NCBI GenBank assembly: GCA_963768975.1
Contig: CAVYKB010000019.1
Span: 62,001-126,000 of the forward strand
Reading direction: 5' to 3'
Length of the DNA stretch: 64,000 nt
Source of the DNA: CADCTB01 sp963768975
GTDB lineage: Bacteria; Actinomycetota; Acidimicrobiia; Acidimicrobiales; AC-14
Below the pieces are notes generated by a model. The model ran no database searches and was not told the origin of the DNA. It worked only from the letters and a program-made list of their open reading frames with translations. The translations under genes were made by a program, and so were the position numbers. Below are positions 24,707-33,386 of the stretch, piece by piece (position 1 is the first letter of the stretch; every line of letters starts with the position of its first letter).

Positions 24707-25174
24707 TCATGCCGGCGGGCCGCCCTTCTCGCACTCCTGCTGCTCGATGGCGGCCAGCTGGTCGATTCGGGGCTGGTGGCGCCCGCCCTCGAACCCGGTG
24801 GCGAGGAACAGGTCGACGATGTCGAGGGCGCGGGCGTCGGCCAGCACCCGGGCGCCGAAAGCCAGCACGTTGGCGTTGTTGTGCATCCGGGCCATGCGTG
24901 CCATCCACTCGTCGTGGCACAGGGCGGCGCGGACGCCGTTGACCTTGTTGGCCGCGATCTGCTCGCCCTGGCCGCTGCCGCCGATGACGATCCCGAAGTC
25001 GGCCAAGCCGTCGACCACGGCCCGGCCGGCGGCGGCGCAGAAGGGCGGGTAGTCGACCGACTCCTCGGAGTCGGTGCCCATGTCGAGCACCTCGTGGCCG
25101 GCGTCGGCCAGGTGGGCGGCGACGACGGCCTTCAGCCGGAAGCCGGCGTGGTCGGCCCCGATCGCGACCCTCAT
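24707..25174 (-). CDS. rpiB: Ribose-5-phosphate isomerase B
   Basis: A 155-residue RpiB that interconverts ribose-5-phosphate and ribulose-5-phosphate in the pentose phosphate pathway. Motifs: IGADHAGFRLK, DMGTDSEESVDYPPF, GSGQGEQIAANKVNGVRAALCHD, NNANVLAFGARV and FLATGFEGGRH. The ATG at 25174-25172 overlaps the stop of a small membrane-protein gene (ATGA). The frame stays open far upstream but is antisense to comM. Confidence 0.93.
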   Translation of the reverse strand: MRVAIGADHAGFRLKAVVAAHLADAGHEVLDMGTDSEESVDYPPFCAAAGRAVVDGLADFGIVIGGSGQGEQIAANKVNGVRAALCHDEWMARMARMHNNANVLAFGARVLADARALDIVDLFLATGFEGGRHQPRIDQLAAIEQQECEKGGPPA

Positions 25175-25284
25175 CGGGGATACACGGCCCAGATCAGGAG
25201 CACGGCCACGACGGCGAAGGCAGCGGCGACCATGACGTAGTCCGTCGATCGGCGGCGCTGCTGGCGGAACGGGTTGAAGCCCAC
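25171..25284 (-). CDS. Small single-pass membrane protein (37 aa)
   Basis: GTG at 25284-25282 opens a frame starting MGFNPFRQQRRRSTDYVMV, continuing with a hydrophobic stretch AAAFAVVAVLLIWAVY and ending PR. Its stop overlaps the rpiB start as ATGA. A basic N-terminus, a conserved-looking DYVMV motif and one membrane helix resemble small proteins often seen in actinobacterial genomes. Function unknown. It is below the size usually annotated. Confidence 0.6.
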   Translation of the reverse strand: MGFNPFRQQRRRSTDYVMVAAAFAVVAVLLIWAVYPR

Positions 25285-25370
25285 AGCGGGGATTCTGTCG
25301 CAGGGCCTGGGTACTCTCCAATCTCGCTCGCTCGAGCGGCCGGCGCCACGGCCCTCTTCCTCGGTTCTCG

Positions 25371-26900
25371 ATGAGGGGAGTTGCGTTGATTGCCTCTATT
25401 CCGTCCGCCACCGTGCTGGGCGTCGAGGGCACGCCGGTGGCCGTGGAGGTCCACGTGTCCAACGGCTTACCCGGGTTCAACGTCGTCGGCTTGCCCGACG
25501 CCGCCTGCCGCGAGTCGCGGGACCGGGTGCGGGCCGCGCTGCTGTCCAGTGAGCTGACGTGGCCGCTGAAGCGGGTGACGGTGAACCTCGCCCCCTCCAG
25601 CGTTCGCAAGGGGGGCGCCGGCCTCGACCTGCCCATTGCCGTCGGGCTGCTGGTGGCGTCGGAGGTGTTGACGGCCGAGGCGGTGGCGGGGTGCGGGTTC
25701 ATCGGCGAGCTGGGCCTCGACGGGTCGATCCGCCGGGTGCCGGGCATCGTGCCGCTGGTCGCCTCCCTGGCGACGCGGGTGGTCGTCGTCCCGCCGGACT
25801 GCTTCGCCGAGGCGTCGGTGGTCGGCCGCCACAAGGTGCGGGTGGCGGGGACGGTCCGCGAGCTGCTGGCCGCGCTGCGGGGTGACGCGCCGTGGCCCGA
25901 CCCGCCGGCGCCGGCGCCGGCGGATCCGCCGGGCGGCGCCGGGCCTGATCTGGCCGACGTGCGAGGCCAGGCCGTCGGGCGGATGGCCGTCGAGGTGGCC
26001 GCCGCCGGGGGGCACCACCTGTTGCTCTCGGGACCGCCGGGGGCGGGCAAGACCATGCTGGCCCGACGGTTGCCCGGACTGCTGCCGGTGTTGGATGGTG
26101 ACGACGCGTTGACCGCCACGCGTATCCACTCGGCGGCCGCAGTGGCGCTGCCGGCGAGTGGGCTGATCGAGCGGCCACCGTTCCGGGCGCCGCACCACGG
26201 GGCGTCGTCGGTCGCCCTGATCGGCGGCGGCTCCGGCTACATGCGCCCTGGCGAGATCTCGCTGTCGCACGGCGGCGTGCTCTTCATGGACGAGATGTGC
26301 GAGTTCCCTGCGTCCGTGCTCGACGCGCTCCGCCAGCCGCTGGAGGAGGGCGTGGTGCGGGTGTGCCGGGCCCGGGCCACCGTGTCGTTCCCCGCCCGCT
26401 TCCTGCTCGTGGGGGCCACCAACCCCTGCCCCTGCGGCGAGGGCGGTCCTGGCCGGTCGTGTCGGTGCCCGGTGGCAGCGCGCCAGCGGTACGTGCGCCG
26501 GCTGTCGGGACCGCTGCTTGACCGGTTCGACCTGCGGGTGGTGGTGAGCCGGCCCGACGCCGCTTCGGTGCTGGCCGGGCCACCGGGCGAGTCGACGGCG
26601 GCAGTGGCGGACCGGGTGGCCGCGGTCCGGGAGCTGGCGGGCGCGCGAGGTGTTCGCTGCAACGCCGAGCTGCCGGCGCCTCGGCTCGACGAGCTGGCGC
26701 CGCTGGCGCAAGGCGCGTCCCGGCTGCTCGAACATCGGCTGCGCTCGGGGCTGCTCAGCGCCCGGGGCGTACACCGCATCCGCCGGGTGGCCCGCACCAT
26801 CGCCGACCTCGGGGGCGCGATGGGGGCCCTCGCCGAGGAGCACGTCTGCCTGGCGCTCAGCCTGCGGGCGGACCTGGCGCCGGCGCAGGAGGCCGCATGA
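25371..26900 (+). CDS. comM: YifB/ComM family Mg-chelatase-like AAA ATPase
   Basis: A 509-residue protein. N-terminal Lon-like fold domain (VEVHVSNGLPGFNVVGLPDAACRESRDRVRAAL, SVRKGGAGLDLPIAVGLL), Walker A LLSGPPGAGKTMLARRLPGLLP near residue 220, FRAPHHGASSVALIGGG, Walker B FMDEMCEF, a Cys cluster (CPCGEGGPGRSCRC), and the C-terminal domain with RGVHRIRRVARTIADL. ComM-type helicases promote branch migration during natural transformation. It overlaps dprA by 4 bp, supporting a DNA-uptake or recombination role. Confidence 0.9.
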   Translation: MRGVALIASIPSATVLGVEGTPVAVEVHVSNGLPGFNVVGLPDAACRESRDRVRAALLSSELTWPLKRVTVNLAPSSVRKGGAGLDLPIAVGLLVASEVLTAEAVAGCGFIGELGLDGSIRRVPGIVPLVASLATRVVVVPPDCFAEASVVGRHKVRVAGTVRELLAALRGDAPWPDPPAPAPADPPGGAGPDLADVRGQAVGRMAVEVAAAGGHHLLLSGPPGAGKTMLARRLPGLLPVLDGDDALTATRIHSAAAVALPASGLIERPPFRAPHHGASSVALIGGGSGYMRPGEISLSHGGVLFMDEMCEFPASVLDALRQPLEEGVVRVCRARATVSFPARFLLVGATNPCPCGEGGPGRSCRCPVAARQRYVRRLSGPLLDRFDLRVVVSRPDAASVLAGPPGESTAAVADRVAAVRELAGARGVRCNAELPAPRLDELAPLAQGASRLLEHRLRSGLLSARGVHRIRRVARTIADLGGAMGALAEEHVCLALSLRADLAPAQEAA

Positions 26901-28015
26901 GTGGGCTGGGGCTCCCGCCGGCGGCGTGGGCGGCGGCGCTGGCCGGGCTGCCGGCGATGGGCCCGGCCCGGCTGCGGGCGGTGCTCGACACCTGGGCGCC
27001 GGAGGAGGCCTGGGCGCTCGTCGCGGCCGGCGCCGGCTGCTCCCGGCCGGCGGTCGCCCTGGCGTGCCGGCCCGATCCGGCCGGTGTGGCGGCGCTGTGG
27101 CGGGTGGCCGCCCGGCGGGTGGCACCGGCCGAGGTCTGGGAGCGCCACCTGCGTGCCGGCGTCTCGGTGGCCGTGCGTGACGGGCCCGGCTATCCGGGGG
27201 AGCTCCACGCCGACCCGGAGGCGCCGGCGGTGGTGTTCTGGCGGGGCGATCCCGGGGTGTTGGACGGCCGGCGCGTCGCCATCGTCGGCACCCGGCGCTG
27301 CACCCGCTACGGGCGCGACGTCGCCTATGAGCTGGGGCACGACCTGGCCGCGGCCGGCGTCCGGGTCGTCTCCGGGCTGGCCCTCGGCATCGACGGTGGC
27401 GCCCACCGCGGGGCGCTCGCGGCCGGCGGTGGGCCGCCGGTGGCGGTCGTCGGCAGCGGCCTCGACATCGTGTACCCGCCGGCGCACCGCTCGCTGTGGG
27501 AGCAGGTGGCCACGCGCGGCCTGCTCCTGAGCGAGGCGCCGCTGGGCGCCCGGCCGGAACCGTGGCGGTTCCCGGTCCGCAACCGGGTGATCGCCGCCCT
27601 CGCCGAGGTGGTGGTCGTGGTCGAGTCGGCCGACAAGGGCGGCTCCCGGCACACGGTCGAAGCGGCCATGGAGCGCGACCGGCCGGTCATGGCCGTGCCC
27701 GGCTCGGTCCGCAGCCCGGTCTCCTCCTATACCAACGGGCTCCTGGCCGACGGCTGCCACCCGGTCCGTGACGCGCTCGACGTCTTGGTCGCCCTCGGCC
27801 TCTCCTGCGTGCCGTCCACGCCGGCCGACCGCCGGCCGGCGCCCGGAGCCGAGGAGGCGCCGGTGCTCGACGCCCTCGGGTGGGAGCCGGCCACCTTCGA
27901 CGACCTGTGCGAGCGCACCGGGTCCACCCCAGGGCAGGTCAGCGTGGCCCTGGCCCGGCTCCAGGCCGGCGGGTGGGTCGTCGAGCGGGCTGGCTGGTGG
28001 GAACGGGTCACGTGA
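26897..28015 (+). CDS. dprA: DNA-processing protein DprA
   Basis: A 372-residue DprA/Smf protein that loads RecA on incoming single-stranded DNA. The Rossmann-like core is complete: YPGELHADPEAPAVVFWRGD, VAIVGTRRCTRYGRD, VVSGLALGIDGGAHRGAL, VVGSGLDIVYPPAHR, GLLLSEAPLGARPEPWRFPVRNRVIAAL and ESADKGGSRHTVEAAMERDRPVMAVPGSV. The C-terminal winged helix follows from about residue 315. An N-terminal SAM-like region precedes the core. Confidence 0.93.
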   Translation: MSGLGLPPAAWAAALAGLPAMGPARLRAVLDTWAPEEAWALVAAGAGCSRPAVALACRPDPAGVAALWRVAARRVAPAEVWERHLRAGVSVAVRDGPGYPGELHADPEAPAVVFWRGDPGVLDGRRVAIVGTRRCTRYGRDVAYELGHDLAAAGVRVVSGLALGIDGGAHRGALAAGGGPPVAVVGSGLDIVYPPAHRSLWEQVATRGLLLSEAPLGARPEPWRFPVRNRVIAALAEVVVVVESADKGGSRHTVEAAMERDRPVMAVPGSVRSPVSSYTNGLLADGCHPVRDALDVLVALGLSCVPSTPADRRPAPGAEEAPVLDALGWEPATFDDLCERTGSTPGQVSVALARLQAGGWVVERAGWWERVT

Positions 28016-28046
28016 ATGCCGGCGCCGACCTGCCAACGTATGGGCC

Positions 28047-28916
28047 ATGGCCTGGGAGCAGGAGGCGTTCGAGCGCTCGCTCTCCTCGCTTTCTGCCAAC
28101 ACCGTCGAGGCTTACGCTCGCGACGTTCGCGACTTCGTCGTCTGGGCCGAACGGGCCCGCCTCGGCGGGCCGGCCGACGTCGACCGCCTCGTCCTCCGCC
28201 GGTACCTGGCCTACCTCGGCACCCGGCGCATGGCCAAGCGGTCGATCGCCCGGAAAGCCGCCGCCCTCCGCCGGTACTTCGCCTGGCTGACCCGCACCGG
28301 CGTCCTGGCCGCGGACCCGTCGAGCCGCCTCACCGCACCGCGTGGCGAGGGCCGCCTGCCGCACGTCCTGAAGCCCTCGGAGCTGGAGTCGCTCCTCGGT
28401 GAGGAGGCCGGCGCTGGCGAGCCGGCGGATCTGCGGGACCGGGCGGTGGTCGAGCTGCTCTACGGCAGCGGACTCCGGGTGGCCGAGCTGTGCGGCTTGC
28501 GGCCGGCCGACGTGGACGTGGGCGGGCGCCAGGTGCGGGTCTGGGGCAAAGGGTCCAAGCAGCGCCAGCTGCCGATGAGCGACTCCTCCGTGGAGGCGGT
28601 GACGGCCTGGCTGCGAGCGGGCCGGGCGGAGATGCTCAGAACGGACACGCCGCCCGACGCCCTCTTCGTCAACCGCCGGGGCCACCGCCTCACGCCGCGG
28701 GACGTACGGCGCATCCTCGACCGGCGGGCGGCCTCCCCGACCCACCCCCACGCCTTGCGCCACACCTTCGCCACCCACCTGCTCGACGGCGGTGCCGACC
28801 TGCGGGCCGTCCAGGAGCTCCTTGGCCACTCCGACTTGGCGACGACCCAGTTGTACACTCATGTCAGCAAGGAGCGGCTGCGTTCGGTTTACGACGCAAC
28901 CCACCCCAGAGCGTAG
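28047..28916 (+). CDS. xerC: Tyrosine recombinase XerC/XerD-like
   Basis: A 289-residue tyrosine recombinase. The N-terminal core-binding domain (NTVEAYARDVRDFVVW) is followed by the catalytic domain with GSGLRVAEL (first Arg), GKGSKQRQLP (Lys), HALRHTFATHLL (His, Arg), LGHSDLATTQLYTHV (His and nucleophile Tyr). It resolves chromosome dimers at dif. The ATG at 28047 fits the family start. Its place next to dprA and before whiG and rpsB is a common actinobacterial order, favouring the housekeeping XerC rather than a phage integrase. Confidence 0.88.
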   Translation: MAWEQEAFERSLSSLSANTVEAYARDVRDFVVWAERARLGGPADVDRLVLRRYLAYLGTRRMAKRSIARKAAALRRYFAWLTRTGVLAADPSSRLTAPRGEGRLPHVLKPSELESLLGEEAGAGEPADLRDRAVVELLYGSGLRVAELCGLRPADVDVGGRQVRVWGKGSKQRQLPMSDSSVEAVTAWLRAGRAEMLRTDTPPDALFVNRRGHRLTPRDVRRILDRRAASPTHPHALRHTFATHLLDGGADLRAVQELLGHSDLATTQLYTHVSKERLRSVYDATHPRA

Positions 28917-28922
28917 GAGCCT

Positions 28923-29702
28923 GTGGAACCGCAATCGGCCGCCATCACCAAGCTCTGGGACGACTTCAAGGCCACGGGCTCGATGGACGACCGCAACAAG
29001 CTCGTCGTCCACTACTCGCCGCTGGTGAAGTACGTCGCCGGCCGTCTGTCCGCCGGCCTGCCCAACAGCATCGAGCAGGCAGACCTGGTCAGCTACGGCA
29101 TGTTCGGGCTCATCGACGCCATCAACAAGTTCGAACCGGCCCGGGGCTTCAAGTTCGAGACCTACGCCATGTCGCGCATCCGGGGCTCGATCATCGACGA
29201 GCTGCGCTCCATCGACTGGGTGCCCCGCTCCCTGCGGGCCAAGGCCCGGGCGGTCGAGAAGGTGTACACCAAGCTCGAGCACGAGCTGCTCCGCACGCCC
29301 ACCGACGCCGAGGTGGCCGACGAGCTCGGCACCACCGAGGAGGAGCTCCAGAACGTCTTCACCCAGATCTCCTTCTTCGGCCTCGTTGCCTTGGAGGAAA
29401 CGGTGTCGGTCGGTGCCGACCGCAGTGAGTCGGTGACCCTGGGGGACACGATCCCCGACGCCGGCCTCGGCCCGGTGGGCGCCTTCGAGGTGGAGGAGAC
29501 AAAGCAAATCCTCGCCCAGGCCCTGAACCGGCTGCCCGAGCGGGAGAAGATCGTCCTCACGCTCTACTACTACGAGGGGCTGACCCTCGGTGAGATCGGC
29601 GGCGTCCTCGGGATCACCGAGAGCCGGGTGTGCCAGATCCACACCAAGGCCGTGATCCAGCTGCGCTCCAAGCTTGGCGACCCCGTCACCAGTAAGCGGT
29701 AA
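28923..29702 (+). CDS. whiG: FliA/WhiG-family RNA polymerase sigma factor
   Basis: A 259-residue sigma factor of the sigma-28 group. Region 2: YSPLVKYVAGRLSAGLP, DLVSYGMFGLIDAINKFEPARGFKFETYAMSRIRGSIIDELR; region 3: VPRSLRAKAR, LRTPTDAEVADELG; region 4: LNRLPEREKIVLTLYYYEGLTLGEIGGVLGITESRVCQIHTKA. The name WhiG is used for actinobacterial members; no flagellar gene is in the window. GTG start with GTAGGAG upstream, 6 bp after xerC. A secreted M23-like protein follows. Confidence 0.9.
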   Translation: MEPQSAAITKLWDDFKATGSMDDRNKLVVHYSPLVKYVAGRLSAGLPNSIEQADLVSYGMFGLIDAINKFEPARGFKFETYAMSRIRGSIIDELRSIDWVPRSLRAKARAVEKVYTKLEHELLRTPTDAEVADELGTTEEELQNVFTQISFFGLVALEETVSVGADRSESVTLGDTIPDAGLGPVGAFEVEETKQILAQALNRLPEREKIVLTLYYYEGLTLGEIGGVLGITESRVCQIHTKAVIQLRSKLGDPVTSKR

Positions 29703-29791
29703 TTTCTCAGTGCCTCTGGCGCTGTCTCAACCCACAAGGTAGAGTTCCGCTCGCTTCCGGCTGAGCCTGCGCTCCTGCCGGCGCCGCCTTC

Positions 29792-29819
29792 CCCCCAACG
29801 GTTCACCCGTCCCTGGGGG
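29792..29819 (+). promoter_or_regulatory. Stem-loop in the 5' leader of the M23-lipase fusion gene
   Basis: CCCCC (29792-29796) pairs with GGGGG (29815-29819), enclosing an inner ACGG-TTCAC-CCGT hairpin, 5 nt before the ATG at 29825. The GGGGG arm is the only purine-rich stretch that could act as ribosome binding site, so the stem could mask it. The remaining gap 29703-29791 shows a TAGAGT possible -10 near 29740. Confidence 0.35.
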
Positions 29820-29824
29820 TTTCC

Positions 29825-31498
29825 ATGCGCCGGTTGGCCTTCGTGCTGGCCACGCTCGTCGCGCTCGCCGCGTCCTCTCCCGCCCGAGCCGGCGCCGGCG
29901 CTCCGGCCGCCGTCACGTACCGCCCTCCGGTCGACGCACCGGTCGTCGACCCGTTCCGTCCTGCCGATCCCAACTGGACCTCGGGCAACCGGGGCCTGGA
30001 GTACGCCACGACGCCGGGAACGCCGGTGGCCGCCTCCGCCGCTGGGGAGGTGGTGTTCGCCGGCCCGGTGGCCGACAGCCTGCACGTCGTCGTCCTCCAC
30101 GTCGACGGCCTCCGTACCAGCTACTCGTTTCTGCAGCTCGTCGCGGTCAAGCGCGGCGATCGGGTGGCCCAGGGTCAGACCGTCGGCACCGCCCAGGCCC
30201 GGTTTCACTTCGGTGTCCGGGCCGGCGACGCCTATCTGGACCCCGCCAAGCTCTTCGGCGGCGGTCCCGTCGAGGTGCACCTCGTCCCCGACGAGCTGCG
30301 CCGGCCCCAAAGCGAGGCCGACGAGCGGTCCGGCCTCATCCGGCTGCTCGGCGATTGGAAGCAGCGGGCGATCGAACGCGGCGGGGCCGCGTACGAGTGG
30401 GCTCGTGATACCGGCTTCCAAGTCCTCCGGGACTACTACGACGAAGCCAAGGGCGCCGTCCACTATATGGATGAACACCGCCCGGTCGTCCATCTGCAGC
30501 GGTTCCTGTCAACGGCTCGCGACTGGTGGGCAGCGCAGCAGCACTGCACGCCGGAGGCGGTCCCGCAACCCAGGCTGCAGGAGCGCCACATCCTCGTCCG
30601 CGTCGCCGGGCTCGGGTCCACGTCTGGAAACGGAGCGATCGACGATGTCGATGCTGCCGCCCTCGGCTACGCCCCCCGAGACGACTACCGGTTCTCCTAC
30701 CTCGGCGCCACCGCCGCGGAGAACCCCTATGCCGTGACGGACACCACCAACGACATCCGGGAGTCAGGCCGGCGCCTGCGCGAACTGCTCGCCCGGATCG
30801 AGGCGGAGAACCCGGGGGTCCCGATTGACATCGTCGCCCATTCCCAGGGCGGTCTTGTCGCCCGCAGTGCCCTCACCGATGAGGGAGAGCCAACCGACCC
30901 GCGGCTCCCCAGGGTCAACTCACTCGTCACGCTCGGCACTCCTCATTTGGGAGCGCCTGCCGCCACTGCGGCCACCATGCTGGGACACACCGCAATCGGC
31001 GGCCTTGTCCTCGACGGCGCCCATGCCGCCCTGCCCGAGACGTTCGACCCGGCAGGGGTGTCGGTCACTCAGATGGCCGAGCACTCCGAATTCATCCGCC
31101 GGCTCAATAGCCGCCCCCTGCCGGAGGGTGTCCACGTCACGTCCATCGCGGCCCGCGAGGACTACGTCGTCCCGGCCAGTGTCACCCAGGTCGCTGGCGC
31201 CAACAACGTGACCGTGTCGGCGCCTGGTCACCTCGATGACCACGGCGACCTGCCAGGCTCCGCACAGGCCCAGCGCGAGATCGCACTCGCCATCACCGGC
31301 CAGGCGCCGACGTGCCAACGCTTTCTCGACGCAATGGCCGACGCAGCCGTGTCGGGGTTCCTCTACTTCGCCGAGACCGAGGTCGGACGAGCGGCCTGGT
31401 CAGGGTCCCGGACCATCGACAAAGGGGCCCAGAGCGCCGTCAGGGACGAAATCAAAGACCGGATCAAGAACCTGCCTATCCCTGGGAGGAAGAAGTGA
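29825..31498 (+). CDS. Secreted fusion: degenerate M23 (LytM) domain plus alpha/beta hydrolase
   Basis: A 557-residue exported protein (MRRLAFVLATLVALAASSPARA). Residues about 30-140 form a LytM-like domain (TPGTPVAASAAGEVVFAGPV, VVLHVDGLRTSYSFL, GDRVAQGQTVGTA), but the zinc ligands are replaced: NRGLE stands where HRGID is expected, and ARFHF where HxH is expected. The second half is a lipase-like alpha/beta hydrolase with nucleophile Ser340 in VAHSQGGLVAR and VTLGTPHLGAPAA. The M23 part may be a wall-binding module. Its stop overlaps the next gene by 4 bp. Confidence 0.75.
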   Translation: MRRLAFVLATLVALAASSPARAGAGAPAAVTYRPPVDAPVVDPFRPADPNWTSGNRGLEYATTPGTPVAASAAGEVVFAGPVADSLHVVVLHVDGLRTSYSFLQLVAVKRGDRVAQGQTVGTAQARFHFGVRAGDAYLDPAKLFGGGPVEVHLVPDELRRPQSEADERSGLIRLLGDWKQRAIERGGAAYEWARDTGFQVLRDYYDEAKGAVHYMDEHRPVVHLQRFLSTARDWWAAQQHCTPEAVPQPRLQERHILVRVAGLGSTSGNGAIDDVDAAALGYAPRDDYRFSYLGATAAENPYAVTDTTNDIRESGRRLRELLARIEAENPGVPIDIVAHSQGGLVARSALTDEGEPTDPRLPRVNSLVTLGTPHLGAPAATAATMLGHTAIGGLVLDGAHAALPETFDPAGVSVTQMAEHSEFIRRLNSRPLPEGVHVTSIAAREDYVVPASVTQVAGANNVTVSAPGHLDDHGDLPGSAQAQREIALAITGQAPTCQRFLDAMADAAVSGFLYFAETEVGRAAWSGSRTIDKGAQSAVRDEIKDRIKNLPIPGRKK

Positions 31499-32637
31499 CC
31501 CACCCCGTTAGCCTCGCCCGCATCCTGTGCGTCCTGGCCTTGCTCGTCGGAGTCGGCTGCCGGTCCGGGGCCGACGCCGGCGGCGGTGCCTCACCACCGG
31601 CCACCGAGCCCCCGGCCCCCGAGCCGGGCGGCGATGCGCGGCATGAGAACGAAGGTTGGATCTGGACCGCGCCGCCGCCGGCGTGGATCGGTATGCCGGC
31701 GGCCGACGACCGCCAGATCGCCTTCACCTACGGCCACCAGCACCTGGTGCTGCTCGACGCCCAGGGCCGGCGCCTGTGGCAGGCCGACCGGTTGGGCTTG
31801 CGCGACGTAGCCCCCCGCCTGGCCGCCGAGTTGGTCGTGGCTGCCACCGACGACGGCCTGGCTGCGTTCGACCGGGCCGGCGGCAGGCTCCTCTGGGACA
31901 CGCCGGTGAAGGGTCGAGCGAATACGCCGGTGGTGGTCGGCCCGCTGGCGGTGACCACCACCTGGGAGGGCACTGCGGTGGCCGTCGACCTGGCCGACGG
32001 CACGGTGGCCTGGACGGTGCCGCTTCCAGGCCCCTCGCTCGGACCGCCGGCGACGGACGGCGCCGCGGTCGTCGTGACGTGGGACCGGGCCGACCGGCGC
32101 AGTGGTGGCGCAGTCGCCCTGAACGCCGCCACGGGCCGACAGGGGTGGGCCGTGGCGCTTCCCGGCAGTGGCGTCAGCGCGCCCGCAGTGACGGCCGGAG
32201 GCGTCGCCGTCGTGGTGGCGGGCGACCTCGCGGCCCACGGCCTGTCGATGGCCACCGGCGAGATGAGGTGGCGGACGGCGCTGGCGGGGGCGGGGTCGGC
32301 GGAGGTGCCACCCCTGGCGGTTGACGCCCGCTCGGTGCTCGTCGCCCATCGGCTCGGCGGCCTGGACCTGCTCGACGCCGGCACCGGCCGGCGCAGCTGG
32401 CAGGTGGCCACCGACGCCGCCGCCGTGCGTGGCGGTCCCGTGGCCGGGCCGGCGGGGAGCTACGCCTTCCCGCTCGACGACGGCCGCGTGCTGCTCGCCG
32501 GCCCCAACCGGGAGACCGAGCTTCTTCGCCCGCCGGCGGGGCGCGTCAGCGGGCTGGCCGTCGGTCCCGGTGGCTGGCTGGTGTCATCGATGCGTGAGGC
32601 CAGGGTGAACACCGTGGAGGCGGGGCCGAACTGGTGA
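31495..32637 (+). CDS. PQQ-like beta-propeller lipoprotein
   Basis: A 380-residue lipoprotein with signal VTHPVSLARILCVLALLVGVGC. The mature part consists of repeated blades of the PQQ-enzyme/BamB type: GRRLWQADRLGLRDV, DGLAAFDRAGGRLLWDTPV, VAVDLADGTVAWTVPLPG, VALNAATGRQGWAVALPG, LSMATGEMRWRTAL and LLDAGTGRRSWQVATDA. No catalytic residues for a quinoprotein are evident, so a scaffold role is likely. GTG start overlaps the stop of the preceding secreted hydrolase (GTGA). Confidence 0.78.
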   Translation: MTHPVSLARILCVLALLVGVGCRSGADAGGGASPPATEPPAPEPGGDARHENEGWIWTAPPPAWIGMPAADDRQIAFTYGHQHLVLLDAQGRRLWQADRLGLRDVAPRLAAELVVAATDDGLAAFDRAGGRLLWDTPVKGRANTPVVVGPLAVTTTWEGTAVAVDLADGTVAWTVPLPGPSLGPPATDGAAVVVTWDRADRRSGGAVALNAATGRQGWAVALPGSGVSAPAVTAGGVAVVVAGDLAAHGLSMATGEMRWRTALAGAGSAEVPPLAVDARSVLVAHRLGGLDLLDAGTGRRSWQVATDAAAVRGGPVAGPAGSYAFPLDDGRVLLAGPNRETELLRPPAGRVSGLAVGPGGWLVSSMREARVNTVEAGPNW

Positions 32638-32643
32638 CCGAGG

Positions 32644-33246
32644 TCACGCCGGCAGCTGCAGCCCCTCGGTCCGATCCCGCTTGATCTCGTAGAGGGCGTC
32701 GGCGCTGGCCATGGTGACGAACGCGTCCCACAGCTCGGCGGCGGCGTGGCCGGTCGGCGCATGGGACAGGACCGGGCCGAAGAAGGCCCGGCCTGGGGCC
32801 GACTCCAGGGCGATCGTGGGGGAGGCGGCGGTGGTGCCGCACAGGTCCGCCGCCTCCACCATCGAGGACTCGATGGCCCGGTCCCAGTGGGTGTCGGAGA
32901 AGGCGCCGGCGAGCGCCGGATCCATGCCGGCGGTGGCCAGGGCGGCGGGGACGTGCAGCGGCCAGGTGCCGGTGAACAGCTCCCGGCCGGCGCTGGTGTA
33001 GAAGGCGCCGATGGCCGGCTGGGGTTCGCCGGCGCTGCGGGCGGCCTCGACCACCCGCAGCACGTCGTGGGCGCCCTCAGCTCGGTCCCGGTACTGCTTC
33101 GGAACGTCGGCGCAGCCGTTGAGCAGGGTCAGGCTGAAGCTGCGCCAGTGGATGTCGAGGTCGCGTTGGGGGGCTACGTCGAGCAGCCAGCGTGACGTCA
33201 CCCACGTCCAGGGGCAACCGGGATGGAACCAGAAGTCGATACGCAC
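32644..33246 (-). CDS. DsbA-like protein of the Rv2466c (mycothiol-dependent nitroreductase) family
   Basis: A 200-residue cytoplasmic thioredoxin-fold protein. The start VRIDFWFHPGCPWTWVTSRWLLDV matches the Rv2466c group. The active site reads C-P-W-T rather than C-P-W-C, so only the nucleophilic cysteine is present. WRSFSLTLLN and the late SPTIALE..PGRAFFGPVLS also fit; the latter contains the cis-Pro region. Members act with mycothiol in actinobacteria. Convergent with the propeller gene and divergent from rpsB. Confidence 0.75.
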   Translation of the reverse strand: MRIDFWFHPGCPWTWVTSRWLLDVAPQRDLDIHWRSFSLTLLNGCADVPKQYRDRAEGAHDVLRVVEAARSAGEPQPAIGAFYTSAGRELFTGTWPLHVPAALATAGMDPALAGAFSDTHWDRAIESSMVEAADLCGTTAASPTIALESAPGRAFFGPVLSHAPTGHAAAELWDAFVTMASADALYEIKRDRTEGLQLPA

Positions 33247-33315
33247 GGACGGAACGATAGAGTGGTTGGTCCGCACCCCTCCGGAGCGGACTGTCAGACC
33301 TCCCTGCCCGCCGTC

Positions 33316-33344
33316 CCACGGTCGCCCCCTCAAAAGGGGCGTGG
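33316..33344 (+). promoter_or_regulatory. Stem-loop in the rpsB leader
   Basis: CGCCCC-CTCAAAA-GGGGCG forms a 6-bp stem (33323-33328 with 33336-33341), extended by a CCA/TGG pairing across a bulge. It lies about 45 nt before the rpsB GTG in a 140-bp leader that also contains a GTCCGC...GCGGAC hairpin. rpsB leaders commonly bind S2 for feedback control; homology to known leaders is not established here. Confidence 0.35.
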
Positions 33345-33386
33345 CGGCGCAGGGCCCGCCAACCGATGGGGAAGGAGCTCACGCGC

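Noticed and set aside
28047..28916. Phage or genomic-island integrase
   Set aside because: Context is the standard dprA-xerC-whiG-rpsB order and there are no attachment-site repeats or phage genes.
29703..29824. Possible c-di-AMP (ydaO) riboswitch before the M23-like gene
   Set aside because: Such riboswitches precede wall hydrolase genes in actinobacteria, but the conserved ydaO core blocks could not be found in the sense strand; only a local hairpin is present.
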